DNA of 64,000 nt from Hirudo medicinalis (GCA_011800805.1 MPNW01000013.1:38473-102472); one strand, 5' to 3'; shown: positions 47,087 to 58,869, counted from the stretch's first letter. The notes: generated from the letters alone by a model not told the origin. A program made the numbers and translations.

Positions 47087-48750
47087 ATGATTCTTTGGCT
47101 TCCAATTTTGTCTCTATCCTACATCGGAATAGCTGCAGGCTAGTAGAACGTTGTTATAAATATTGAGGGATGTTCAGGATGAGTATCTTTTGAGGAAGCA
47201 ATAAGTCCTAACTTAGTCCTAACTCGTAATAAGAGTTTAATTATTTAAATAATTCATTATCCAAATTGTGTTTTAAATCGCCAGGTGATTCGGCTTGGAC
47301 CATCTTGCCAAAGGTTCACTTCAATGGCTTGACCAAAACATCTGTAAATAGTTTTGAAGCATGTCTGAAAGCCTGCCTCTTAATCGGATGGTGCAACGTT
47401 GTTTCTTACGACAGTGAGGCAACTTTACCATGTGAGATCCAAACTTTCTCCGTTGGTGTGGAGGAGAGTAAGGAATCGAAAGATTCAGTCACAAGTTATG
47501 TGGTGGATAAATCCAAACTAAGCTCAGGTGATCATTCAAAAGTATTCTAAAGTATATAAATTGATTTTATTAATGTGGACCATTTCGTTGCAGGTAAAAT
47601 ATGTTGGAAAGAAGTGCACGATAAAACTGCCAAGGGTTTAATGGCGGGCATATCAAATGACATTTACGAATGCCTTTTTTATTGCGTCATGGTAGAAATT
47701 TGCGAGGCTATGGTTTATGACCCCGAATCCAATCCCTCCTGCTGGTTTCACGGAGGCCCCTCAGGGTCTTTAAAAGAAGAAGATTTGATTCCAATGAAGG
47801 GGTCTGTTGTTTATTTTCTCGACAAATCCTGCGTTCTTCCAGAAGGCTTGAATGTGAGTCAAAATAATCCTAAACTGGAAATTGATGTATCCAAAAGCGG
47901 TGAGAATCCCATAAATATACCACTTGAGTTTCTTGGGTGATATAACAGATGATAATTCCTATTTCAAAACAGCACTTATGATTTTATATTATCAGTTATC
48001 TTTAAATCTTAAATTAATACCACTTAATAATTAGAGAATAAATGTTAGACTAACAACTCATTTTGAAACCAGGTGAATCAGCTTGGACAACCTTGCCGAC
48101 AGTACAGTTCAAAGGTTTAACCAAAACATCTGTGACTAGACTGGATGTGTGTCTGAAAGCCTGTCTTTACGGCGTTTGGTGCAAAGTCGTTTCTTACGAC
48201 AGCGAAGCCACTCTGCCATGTTTGATCCAAACTCATTCCGTTGGTGTGGAGGAAAGTAAGGAAAGAAAAGATTCTGTGACAAGTTACGTAGTGGATAAAT
48301 ACTCGCTAGGTGCAGGTGAATATTCAAAAAAAATTCAAAATGTGGTAATTAAATCAATGCGTTGTAAACTCGAAAACGATTGAAGCATTATGTCTTAGAA
48401 TTTTCTTGAGGTAATTTATTGTAAATCGGTTTTATTCACGTTTATTTATTATTGCAGGTAAAACATGTTGGAAAGAAGTACACAATAAAACTGCCAAGGG
48501 TTTGGTAACGACCTCACTGCGTAAACTTTATAAATGTTTCTTTTATTGCATCATGATGGAAGTCTGCGAGGCTTTGGTCTATGATCCCAAGTCCAATTCC
48601 CCCTGCTGGCTTCATGAAGGACTTACAGGGTCCTTAAAGGAGGAAGATTTGATTCCAATGGAGGGGTCTGTTATTTATTTTCTCGACAAATCTTGCATTT
48701 ATCCAGATGGTCTGGATGTGGGTCAAAGAAAAACGGAAAGTGAAAAGTGA
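47087..48750 (+). CDS. PAN9: secreted four-domain PAN/apple-like protein (A-B-A-B)
   Basis: Exons 47087-47138 (GC donor), 47285-47527, 47594-47899, 48073-48315 and 48458-48750; about 378 aa. Both A exons are 243 nt. B1 ends AAAAGCG|gtgaga. Read through that donor, the frame stops at 47940 (ending PLEFLG), a possible two-domain isoform. A2 shows changes in the usual framework (YGVWCKVVSYD, PCLIQTHS). The terminal B2 ends soon after a Lys/Glu-rich tail. Introns are compact (66 nt between A1 and B1). Confidence 0.82.
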
Positions 48751-49097
48751 AAAAATAGTGGCCCTTAAAGTAGTCCGATGGAATCTTTCGGAAGTCGTTC
48801 TTGAAATTGGGACTTACATTTGTTTAGTGAAAAGTACTTACAGATATTTTTTCAGTAAAGTTACATTACAAAAAAAAATCACAATTAATACTTGAAATGT
48901 TTGAAAAATAAATTTACGTTTGACTGAATTTGCATTTTATGCCTCTTTATGCCAAAACTGCATCTGGTGATTATTCTTTGATACAATTTTTGCCTCAAAT
49001 ACTTATTAAATATGATTTTTCGACTCTTTTGTCTTGGAATATTTGGCGGTGAATGGAAAGTTTTATTTTTAAAGTTTTAATTGAATCGATATGTCAG

Positions 49098-49320
49098 GTA
49101 AAAGCATTTGGACAGAGAAACCTGAGCTTCAACTGAACGGTTTGACCCAAATGTCAGAGACTGAATTGCCTTAGGGTTTGACTTTGTGTATAACATTGCA
49201 AGGTTGCGTCCTTTGATATTGATGACAAACCTCCTTGCTGGATTCATGCAACTCGGTCAAACTTAACAATAGATCTGGCTCCAAAAGATTCTGTAAACTT
49301 ACCTTCTTGATAGAACATCT
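49098..49320 (+). pseudogene. Decayed PAN-like A exon
   Basis: Reads GKSIWTEKPELQLNGLTQMSETELP, then a stop and a small deletion where the C-x3-C helix should be, then FDIDDKPPCWIH and KDSV in another frame. It resembles the PAN6-8 subfamily. No convincing B exon follows. Confidence 0.75.
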
Positions 49321-49329
49321 TTCCTACAG

Positions 49330-50300
49330 GATAATTGGCTAAAAAATCCTTCAAGTTACTATTTTACAAATTAAAATTTTAAAATATGCATTTAATCTGC
49401 TTTTTAGATTGTTGGGTGGCTCATATTATACAAATAAAAACATATAAATTTAATAAATTTAAAATTTAACCATTTTACATGATTTAAAAAAAATTATTAT
49501 TAATTAAACAAATTTCCAGTAATTACATAAGGAAGTAATTATAATGAAATCAGAAATACCAAATGAGAAATACCCTAAAAATCTTGGGTTTTTGTGGAAA
49601 CTTCTGCAGACAAATGAGAGTCTCAAATATTCCTCAGTTTAAAAAACAAAGTAAGAAATTGCCAAAAAAAAAATGTGAAGAAGCCTACAAAAAGTTTGCA
49701 ACCAGAGACGATTCCTCATTGCATCGGCACTGAAAATGTCCTCACGGGATGTTTCTAAATAGTTGATTTAGATTTTAATTACATGATTATTTAATTACAT
49801 AAACATTTAAAATTTCATTATTAGAAACAGATTAAGCAATAATAATAATGTAAATAAAAGTAACAATTCTAACAGATGGCAGTTAATATATTATTATTAA
49901 TTATAATATTTAATTTATTTGTACTTAGTAAGAAATCTTAAGGAACAAAAAGACACCGGACAAAATGCTGGAAAATAAGCGGCAAACTTAATGCATGGGT
50001 ATCGAACGCTTCGACACAGAAATAAAAGGTGTGGGAATTTCTATGGTTCAGCTGAGAAAAGATATTCAAAAGAATATTTTTTAATTAATTAAAAACATCA
50101 ATTTTAGATGTTGTGCCATTGAAATGGATCTGAAATAAGATTCTAAAAGCAGGCACGCATTTGAATTCTCGAATAATTTCTCGCCTTGTGGTTTGATCAT
50201 TCAGTTTCTTGCTGTTATGAATAAAAAAATAATTGATTAATTGAATTATTATCTTAAATTATTACATTATCTCGAACGCATTTATTGTGATTTCAGAGAT
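49330..50300. other. Spacer between the decayed PAN exon and FTP2
   Basis: AT-rich with no open frame of note. Any remains of a B exon are too decayed to call. Confidence 0.5.
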
Positions 50301-50311
50301 TTCAATACACT

Positions 50312-50319
50312 TATATAAT
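50312..50319 (+). promoter_or_regulatory. TATA box of FTP2
   Basis: TATATAAT lies 108 bp before the start codon. Confidence 0.45.
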
Positions 50320-50426
50320 CAGCTGAATAATTATTGTGGACCGAAATTATTTTCGAACTCTTTTTAACTTCAGCTGCTTGTTATTAATAAAAATTTACCT
50401 TTGTCTGAAATTTAATACCTTAAAAA

Positions 50427-51738
50427 ATGCTCTCCATGATTTATTTGTGTCTCATCTCTCTGTGTCTGAGAAATGAATGTTGCGTATCTTTCAAAAAGTC
50501 AGTGGCTTGTGGCGGATCCGTGGGGTGTAACTTGGAAGCACCTTCGGCTTCAATACCCTTAGCCGAAATCTATCTTCAACGGACACCAGAAAACATGACA
50601 AACCTCTTGGCAAGACCCTGCTCCAAAATGTACCCAGTAGTTCTGTGTGCTTATTTTTGCCGAATTGATAACATTTGCATTGGATTCAACTTTAGAAATG
50701 ATTCTTCAATTTGCGAGACTTTCATTTCTAAGCCGAAATTCCTCCAGCAAAGCAAGCAGTGCGAGTACTACCACCAAGTAAGCATCTGGTTTTGGTCATC
50801 CTACCATGTCATTTTTAACGCAATAAAATAAACTCAAAAAAAATTCAAATGGCATGAATACATAATTTCACACGACCTTGAAGTGGTTTAAATACATTTA
50901 CTCAAATAACTTAATATTTAATCGAATAAATAAATAAATAAATAATTAATTAACGTGTCTCCACTTCCTTCACCAGGACATTGGCCAATCCGGTAAGTTG
51001 TGACATCCATTTCGCTTTCCGAGCATCTTATCCACGTACGACTTCTCGATTTGCAGATAATCCCAATTTGGCGCTGGGCAAGATGGCTTGCCAATCGAGC
51101 ACATTCCAAGGGAATGAGCAGCTCAATGGAGCATGGCGATCTGTGGATGGAGAACTTGGATCGAACTCCAGCAGCAACGGTTGCAGTATAACAGCCTTAA
51201 GTTACAGATATAAGAGTTGGATTATGGTTGATCTTGACCAGAGCTACCACGTTGCTTATATTCTTCTCTATACTCCTATTGAAGGTTTGATTGTCTCGTC
51301 TGTTTTCACCTTTCTAGCCTTTAGACTTAAAGATTTTCATTTTATGGTTATAAAGGTTTTTTTTTAATGAATTTAAATTGAATGTTATTGTCTTTGTCGT
51401 TTTTATTTAATATTTCTCGTTATTACTTTTGATTTATTATTGCATATTATTAATATAAAATTAATGCATAATACATTAATGCATTAATACATCACAACCC
51501 AAACTTAGATGATATCATGGAACTGGATGGATTCCAGGTCAAACTGCAGGACCATCCCTTGGATTGGAGCTTTAGAACTATCGGATCTCAAGGTGGCATG
51601 TGTTTCAAGACCTATGAAACTAGGGTTTATCAATATCCATACAGGATGGATTGTCAACCTGGAATGCCAATGGCAAGATATGTCGTCCTGTCAAACATCG
51701 GTCCTATGTTTGTTTGCGAACTTGAAATATACTCTTAG
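50427..51738 (+). CDS. FTP2: secreted apple-like plus fucolectin (FTP)-type lectin protein
   Basis: Exons 50427-50777, 50977-50992 (16-nt microexon), 51057-51284 and 51509-51738; about 274 aa. All junctions are GT-AG and phases agree (0, 1, 1). The signal peptide (MLSMIYLCLISLCLRNECC) is followed by an apple-like domain with VVLCAYFCRIDNICIGFNF and QCEYYHQ. The microexon encodes DIGQS. The FTP/F5-8C-like domain starts NPNLALGKMACQSS, has WIMVDLDQSYHVAYILLY, and ends MFVCELEIYS. It shares order and exon phases with FTP1 at 23.6 kb, so the two arose by duplication. Such domains commonly bind glycans; binding here is inferred. Confidence 0.85.
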
Positions 51739-53240
51739 GCTCCATTTCACGAAGATGCTATTTGTTGATTAGTCCTTTGTTTTGGACGTGAGTCGATTCG
51801 AAGTACTTTTCGGGTTTTATGTTTTGTTTTGTTTTTATTTGTTTTTTATTTCAAATATGAAAAATAAAATGTTGAGAATCGAAAATAATACCTTTAATTA
51901 AAATTCTAAAATTCTTCAATTTAATTTCAAATAGAGTATTTTTCATGTTTATTAAAGAAACTGTAAAAACAATGAGTGTTGTGATTTTGAATCAGCATCT
52001 TCCTTAACTTCGTCCAAGTCATCTTAAAAGAAAATGTCATGTTGTTTATCAACCTAGTAATTAGTAACTTCAGTAAGTGATTCTTTATTAGTCATAATTT
52101 ATTAACTGACTTTAAATATTCATTATTTAATTATTCATGAACCTAGTAATAGTAGCTCAAGTTAATATTATTCTTAAACTATTATTTATTATTATTATTA
52201 ATATTATTATTATTATTATTCGTTATCTATCAAGCAATAAAATGTATTGTTGTAAGCAGGGTCGCCGAGAGTTATTTCTGAATACAGCTTTATTAGTTAC
52301 TTTGGTTTTAATTAATTTATTCATTAATTATGAAAATGTTAAAATAATCACATTTAGTATTAACAAGTCCAATAGCGGCATCTTCAACAATATTTACCTC
52401 AAAATGCCGAGGAAATGACAAAGGCAAAAGATAAATTCTTTGGAAAGATACATCTTGCAAAAGTCAACAGAGACGAACCAAACTGCGCATTAAATATTAT
52501 ATTATATATAACATATTACATTTTATATGTATAAAACATTAAACATTGCATATTACATTAAATATTACAATATATTACATTAAACATTACATTGTATTAA
52601 TGTATTGGGTTAAATGCATGTAACATTGCAGAAATCACAAATGTTTTTCATTCAAGCTCTAGAATTTTTTTGATTAAGATTGGATCATATTAGATTATGA
52701 CATTTAGAAAAGATGGTAAACTTTGGAAATGTTAGCTGTCAGACTTTAAGCTGTAACTGTCAATGTTATTACAATTAGAGGCAATACAAGTAACACAAAT
52801 TGTTTCATTAATATTTAATTTGAAATTATCACTGTAACAAAAATAACACTAAGGTACTTTAAAACGTGAATGTTTACAAAACATTTCAAAGTTTAAGTGC
52901 TCTTTGCAGGCAGACAAAATTATTTCTTAAGTATTTCTGTTTTTTTTTTTTATAAAAATAAATTTAATGAATGCAAATATCAACGCAAATGTCACAAAGT
53001 CTTTCGCTCAAAAGTGTCGAGGGTTTTGGACTTTTTTCAGGTCACAAGGTAAGGGTTGGTAAAGGGGCCTTGAATATACAAATGACCTTTTAAGTATGAA
53101 TCAGAATGTCAATCAATGTTATTTTAAAATGCATTTTGTTTGCCAGCCTATAATTAATCACTTTTAAATTATTAATATTATCAAATCCGGATTATATATT
53201 TTGCAACATTCGTAATTATTACTAAACGCTCATATTATTC
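51739..53240. other. FTP2 3' flank and AT-rich intergenic region
   Basis: AATAAA occurs near 51865. A run of tattacatt repeats lies at about 52495-52600. No supported gene. Confidence 0.6.
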
Positions 53241-53248
53241 GACAATCT

Positions 53249-53880
53249 GTGAGGCGTGGATGCATTGAATTTGAATTTTGTTATCTCGTTCAAAAGTACT
53301 GGATTTCCAGAATATTATATTTTCAATTTAGGAGATATATCTATAATAATAAATTTATTAACCACAATTATAAATACCTTTTTGTTCACTCATGCCATTT
53401 CAATTTTTCAACTTTTTTTTCAGAAATCTTACATTTTAAAGATGCTATTTCAAATTTACCAGCAACATCCAACAGCCGAAAATTGAAAATTTATTCAAGA
53501 TTATTGCAATCAGAATAAAAAGTAATTACGTGAAAATTCAGGCAATGTTTTCGATGTAATTGCAAACAAATAGCTGAATAGTTAAATCTAGTCATTTTCT
53601 TTGCTTCTTTGATTCAATAGAAATTTCAATTTTCCTCTAGGACATCCATCAGTGCTGCATGGGATAGTTAACAAATAATAAATAATAAATATTGGCTAAA
53701 TTTAAAATAATTAACTAATCCATTAATTAGAAGCACTTAAAATTACCAAATTAATTACAAAGTGTAACCATGTCAGCTGCTTGTGATTTTATTGAATTGC
53801 AGAATTTAAGGTTTGGTCCTCACATCAATTTTCGATGTGAGTTGATGTAATTATAAAAAATCTATTTGATTATGAAATCA
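53249..53880. repeat. Duplicated noncoding segment, copy 1 of 3
   Basis: A block of about 600 bp (from tcaaaagtactggatttcc to caattttcgatgtgagttg) recurs at 56660-57275 and 59590-60160. Each copy lies just 3' of one of the three minus-strand genes, so it is part of the duplicated unit. The matching open frames are not conserved beyond their DNA similarity. Confidence 0.85.
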
Positions 53881-53931
53881 ATAAAAGATTAATTTATATT
53901 AATGTATTTATTTAAATGTAGTTAATTGCTT

Positions 53932-53942
53932 TAATAGTAGTA

Positions 53943-53990
<48 letters not shown>

Positions 53991-54003
53991 NTTAATAGTA
54001 GTA

Positions 54004-54051
<48 letters not shown>

Positions 54052-54055
54052 GTAA
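53932..54055. other. Probable assembly gap with duplicated flanks (N at 53991)
   Basis: A single N separates two copies of ttaatagtagtagtaataat followed by (AAT)n. The same sequence on both sides suggests two contig ends that were not merged. Confidence 0.8.
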
Positions 54056-54179
54056 TAACAATGACAACAAAAATGTCATAAATTTTCAATTATTGTTTAC
54101 AACGACAATGACTTATCAAAAAACACAAAATATAATTTAATAATAAATTGCATTGAAATAATAATCATCATCATCACCA

Positions 54180-55595
54180 TCAGCAACATCGAATCCCAAA
54201 GCTTTTGTAATAAGCGGAGATACTCTTTCCAGGGAAGCCACGTTCAAATATTTCCACCAAAGTGATGATACATCCGTGAGTCGCATTTACATATCTAAAT
54301 ATTGAAATCATTACACACTGATTGATATTAATTAAATTTATAATTTAACCGTTAAATATATCTCAAAATACTTGAAGCACATCCATAATATTGTTCAAAA
54401 ACAATGAGTGCAGTTTAACATATCGCCAAAAAAATGTATAATAATAATAAAATTTTTTAATTACAATAATAATAATATTAAAAAATAAAAATTTATAATA
54501 ATAGCAATAATAATAATAATAATAATAATGAGACAGTCAAATTTATTTGCAATATTAATATTTAATAGTAATAACTTCTCTTTAGTCGCTGAAAACGGTT
54601 TTTCAAGTGCATCGATTTCAGCAACAAACTCATTATTGGTGCAGGTCCGAAATTCGTCTACGATGCTCTGAACCGAAAGGGGCCTTTTGAGTAGGTTAAT
54701 TAATGTCCACATGTTGTTGAAAACTAAAATTGAAAATCTTAATAAAATAATTTCCACATTGAAAGCTAATGAATAATAATTAATATGTAAACAATTAAAC
54801 ATTAAATTCAAATAAAGTCAAAGAATTATACGTATGTCATCAGAGCAAAGCTTTTCTGCAAATTTGATGGTGGGCAGTCCATGTTGGCTTCGGTTCTGAC
54901 AGAAAGGGCTTTTAATTTCGACGCAAAGCTGTATCTCATCAAGTATCCTGGCATTGAAAAATGAACATTAATAATCCAACTAGAATTATTTATATTTTCC
55001 CGTCAATGGACAAAGGAAGCTGCAGTATTTTCAAATTGAAAACTTATACTCGCAAAAAGGAAGCATCTTGAAAGGTTGAACAATTACAAAAACAAACAAA
55101 ACGGTTTTCCTATAATAATATACTCCTCACATGCAAAAGGCCTTCTTATAAGCCTCTTCGACCAGCATAGGTGAACCTATGTTTTCGAAAACCTTGGAAA
55201 AGATTGCATTGCTTTCGATACATTCACAATATAGCTTAACATAGTCGACCTCTTCGCAGACATCTTTCCCTTTTGTAATTTCAAAGTTTATAATCGAAAT
55301 ACTTTCGAAAAAGTATATATACTCATTAGTATAGAAAACCGCTTAAAATTATGTTATATACGACATGTAAACTCGATTCGTAAAATATAATATTAATTAC
55401 ACCGTTCTAAAATTGTGTCCTTAATTTAAGTCAATATAATAATATTAACAGAGGCAGGAAAGTTTATTGATATTTAAAAATGCTAAGCTAAATTTATATT
55501 TAGATATTATATAATAAATAGATACATAATGTGATTGACTTTCCCCAGACGATAGACACAAGAAAACATGAAAGAACGATCTTGAAGGACAACAT
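54180..55595 (-). CDS. SEC1: small secreted Cys-rich protein, C-terminal frameshift
   Basis: Exons, high to low: 55595-55526, 55269-55131, 54947-54832, 54723-54576 and 54294-54180; about 195 aa. Exon lengths and phases (1, 2, 1, 2) match SEC2 and SEC3. Signal peptide MLSFKIVLSCFLVSIVWG. The first donor has changed (TTAT|gtatct), but exon 1 is still exactly 70 nt. The mature part keeps the family's cysteines (CEEV, YCECI, AFCM, LCVEIKSPFC, LCSDD, RTC, HGC) with one extra. In the last exon an extra G in KSFG shifts the frame and ends the protein at IRCC, removing the acidic and Tyr-rich tail of the paralogues. Family not recognised. It may be functional with a new tail, or an early pseudogene. 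Confidence 0.7.
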
Positions 55596-55633
55596 CTTGG
55601 CAAAGTCACCAAGCAGTGCTGCTATTACAGCCT

Positions 55634-55640
55634 ATTTATA
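55634..55640 (-). promoter_or_regulatory. TATA box of SEC1
   Basis: The minus strand reads ttttggcgtctataaat, a block identical upstream of SEC2 and SEC3, about 40 bp before the ATG. Confidence 0.65.
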
Positions 55641-56659
55641 GACGCCAAAAGACAATTTAATGTATGAAATATTTTGTTTCAAGCACGCTTGAAAATTTGT
55701 TCGTGACAGAAGCATACTTTGGCCAAATTGCTTTACTTTTTTTACTTTTTTAATCTCAGGCGAGGTTAAAAGTTAGATGTGATGTTGTGACGGATTATTA
55801 TACAAATTTTACATTATTACAAAAATAAAGAAAGAAATACTGAACAATTGGTAATTACCAATAATTAATGAGTGTTTGTATTGTTTTATGTGCAATTTGT
55901 TTACAATTGAACGGCTCAATATTCTCCTTTAAACAATTTTCTTGTTAAAGTAATCTGGCCTTTGAGATGAGATTATTAATGTTATTAAATTTAATGAATA
56001 ACTATTACCTAAAGATTATTAATAAATAAATTATCAAAATTGCTGACAACATTAATATGTAAATAATACAAAATGGCTTAATATGTTTGACGGATGTGAG
56101 CGGGATTCACATATATATTAAAATTTGGTTATATCCAGAATATTACATTTTCAATTTATGAAACTTATCTGAAATAAGTTATTTTTACTTTTTATTTTAT
56201 TTTTTTTTTTTATATTAAAGATGTTTTTATAAATATGACAACAACGGACAAACAAATATTAAAAACTTATTGAAAATTATTGTAATTACTATAATCAGAA
56301 TCAAAGTCATTAAAGTGAAAATTCAGGCAATGTTTTCGATACATTTGGAAGTAAATAGTTGAATTAAAGCCAAAGAAGTGCTTTTCTCTATTTCTTTGCT
56401 TCAATATAAATTTCAACTTTTCTCTAGGGTATCCAGAAGTGCTGCAAGGGTTAAAGGATGCTGCATATATGAAAATTGCATTTGCATATCTAAATAATAA
56501 AATTATTACACACTGATTACTCTTCTTCCCATTGAGTTTGACAAGAATTGGAATACAATAAAATTTGTTGATAAGTGCAGTGAATAAATCCTTTATTTTC
56601 GGAAAGGCAACATTTCTAGAACATCTAGATTCAAAAGACTTTCCCTTCAAATTTTAACT
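55641..56659. other. SEC1-SEC2 spacer
   Basis: AT-rich duplicated flank. The minus-strand open frame at 56267-56650 has no signal peptide or splice context, and its sequence is partly repeated at 59460-59560, so I do not call it. Confidence 0.5.
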
Positions 56660-57275
56660 TTTAAGGTTGAAAGGTTGAATTTGAATTTTGTTATCTCGTT
56701 CAAAAGTACTGGATTTCCAGAATATTATATTTTCAATTTAGGAGATATATCGATATTGATAAATTTATTAACCACAATTATAAATAACGTTTTGTTCACG
56801 CATGTCATTTCAATTTTTCAACTTTTTTTTCAGAAATCTTACATTTTAAAGATGCTATTTCAAATTTAACAGCAACATCCAACAGCCGAAAATTGAAAAT
56901 TTATTCAAGATTATTGCAATCAGAATAAAAAGTAATTACGTGAAAATTCAGGCAATGTTTTCGATGTAATTGCAAATAAATAGCTGAATAGTTAAAGCTA
57001 GTCATTTTCTTTGCTTCTTTGATTCAATAGAAATTTCAACTTTCCTCTAGGACATCCATCAGTGCTGCATGGGATAGTTAACAAATAATAAATAATAAAT
57101 ATTGGCTATATTTAAAATAATTAACTAATCCAATAATTAGAAGCACTTAAAATTACCAAATTAATTACAAAGTGTAACCACGCCAGCTGCTTGTGGTTTG
57201 ATTGAATTGCAGAATTTAAGGATTGGTCCTCACATCAATTTTCGATGTGAGTTGATGAAATTATAAAAAATCTAT
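56660..57275. repeat. Duplicated noncoding segment, copy 2 of 3
   Basis: See 53249-53880. This copy is nearly identical to copy 1 and precedes SEC2's last exon. Confidence 0.85.
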
Positions 57276-57302
57276 TTGATATCACAAAACATAAAATATA
57301 AT

Positions 57303-57645
57303 TTAATAATAAAATGCATGGAAATTGTCATCATCACCCTCATCAACATCGAATCCAAAGCTTTTGTAATAAGCGGAGAATACTCTTCCAGTGGAGCCTA
57401 TAAGCTCAGGTTCCAGGACCTCCAATGCAGTCACCATGATACAACCATATGCCGCATTGGCATATCTAAATAAATATTGCACTCATGACACACTGATTGA
57501 TATTAATTAAATTTATAGTTTAACCGTTAAGTATATCTCGAAATACTTGAGGCGCATTATAATATTGTTCAAAAAGCAATGAGCGTTGTTTAGCATATCA
57601 CCAAAAAAATGTATAATAACAATAAAATCTATAATAATAATAACA

Positions 57646-57680
<35 letters not shown>

Positions 57681-58789
57681 GCAGTCAAATTTATTGTAAT
57701 ATTAATATTTGATAGTAATAACTTCTCTTCAGTCGGTTCAAAAAGCTTTTCAAGTTCATCTTTATTAGCAGCGTCTATCCCAAGTTCTTTCTTGATGCAG
57801 GTTAGAAATTTCTCTGCGATTCTCTTATCCGAATTAGGGTTAATGTATTCATTAATTAGGTTCCACATGTCCATTAAAACTAAAATTGAAAATCTTAATA
57901 AAATAATGTCCACATTGAAAGCTAGTTATTAATAATTAATATGCAAACAATTACTCAATAAATTCAAATATTTTAAAACATAACTCATATAAAGTCAAAT
58001 GACTATACGTTTGTCGTCAGAGCAAAGTAATTCTCCGAATTTGATGTTGGATGATCCAACTTGGCTTTGGTCCTGGCAGAAACCGCCTTCGTTTTCGACG
58101 CAAAGCTTTATTTCATCGACTGTCCTGAAACATTAAATCATGAACATTAATAATTCCACTACAAATAATGTCTTATATCTTTAAGTCAATGTAGACAAAG
58201 GAAATTGCAATATTTGCAAGTTGAAAAATCATATTCACGTAAGGAATGCATCTTGAAATGTTGAACATTTGAACAAAAACAAATCAAATTAATTTGCTTT
58301 TCCTACGAAAATGTACTCCTCACTTGCAAAAGGTCAATTCTTCATTCCGTTTTGGCCAAGGACTGAATATGTTACCCATAAATTTGTCTGTATTGATTTC
58401 GTGACATTTTCGATATATCATGTCATTGTGGCCCTTCTCGCAGACATCTTTCTCTTCTGCTTTGGTAATTACGAAATTTATAAGCGATGCATAAGTACAG
58501 AAAACCGCACAGAATTATATTATGTATAACATGTAAACCTGCTTTGTAAAATACAATATTAATTACATTTAAACCGCTCGAAAATATATTCTTAATTTAA
58601 GTCAATTTAATAATAATATTAATAATAATAGAGGCAGGAAACTGTATTCATATTTTTAAATAAAGCTGAATTAACGATTAACTAATACCTAATAATTAGC
58701 AATAACAATTACTCGTAACCTGAGAAGTTTGGCTTTCCCCAGACGATAGACACAAGAAAACAAGAAAGAACGATCTTGAAGGACAACAT
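57303..58789 (-). CDS. SEC2: small secreted Cys-rich protein
   Basis: Exons, high to low: 58789-58720, 58456-58324, 58124-58009, 57879-57723 and 57465-57303; about 212 aa. All GT-AG with consistent phases. Signal peptide MLSFKIVLSCFLVSIVWG, then CEKGHNDMIYRKC, TFCK, LCVENEGGFCQDQSQVG, LLCSDDK, LTCIKKELGIDAAN and YGCIIVTALEVLEPELIG, closing with an acidic and Tyr-rich tail (VDEGDDDNFHAFYY). About eight cysteines are conserved among the three paralogues, and the helical, charged character suggests a compact disulfide-linked helical fold. Exon 2 differs strongly from SEC3 after YRKC, while exon 5 is almost identical. I do not recognise the family. Confidence 0.82.
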
Positions 58790-58825
58790 CTTGGCAAAGT
58801 CACCAAGAAGCTGTTGTGTCACTTG

Positions 58826-58832
58826 ATTTATA
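58826..58832 (-). promoter_or_regulatory. TATA box of SEC2
   Basis: The minus strand reads ggcgtctataaatcaag, 37 bp before the ATG. The 5' UTR must be very short. Confidence 0.7.
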
Positions 58833-58869
58833 GACGCCAAAAGACAATTTAATGTGTCAAGTATTTTGT

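Noticed and set aside
53249..53518. Repeated plus-strand open frames at 53.2, 56.7 and 59.6 kb
   Set aside because: They lie in a duplicated noncoding block. The copies differ by start loss and early stops, and there is no protein-like constraint.
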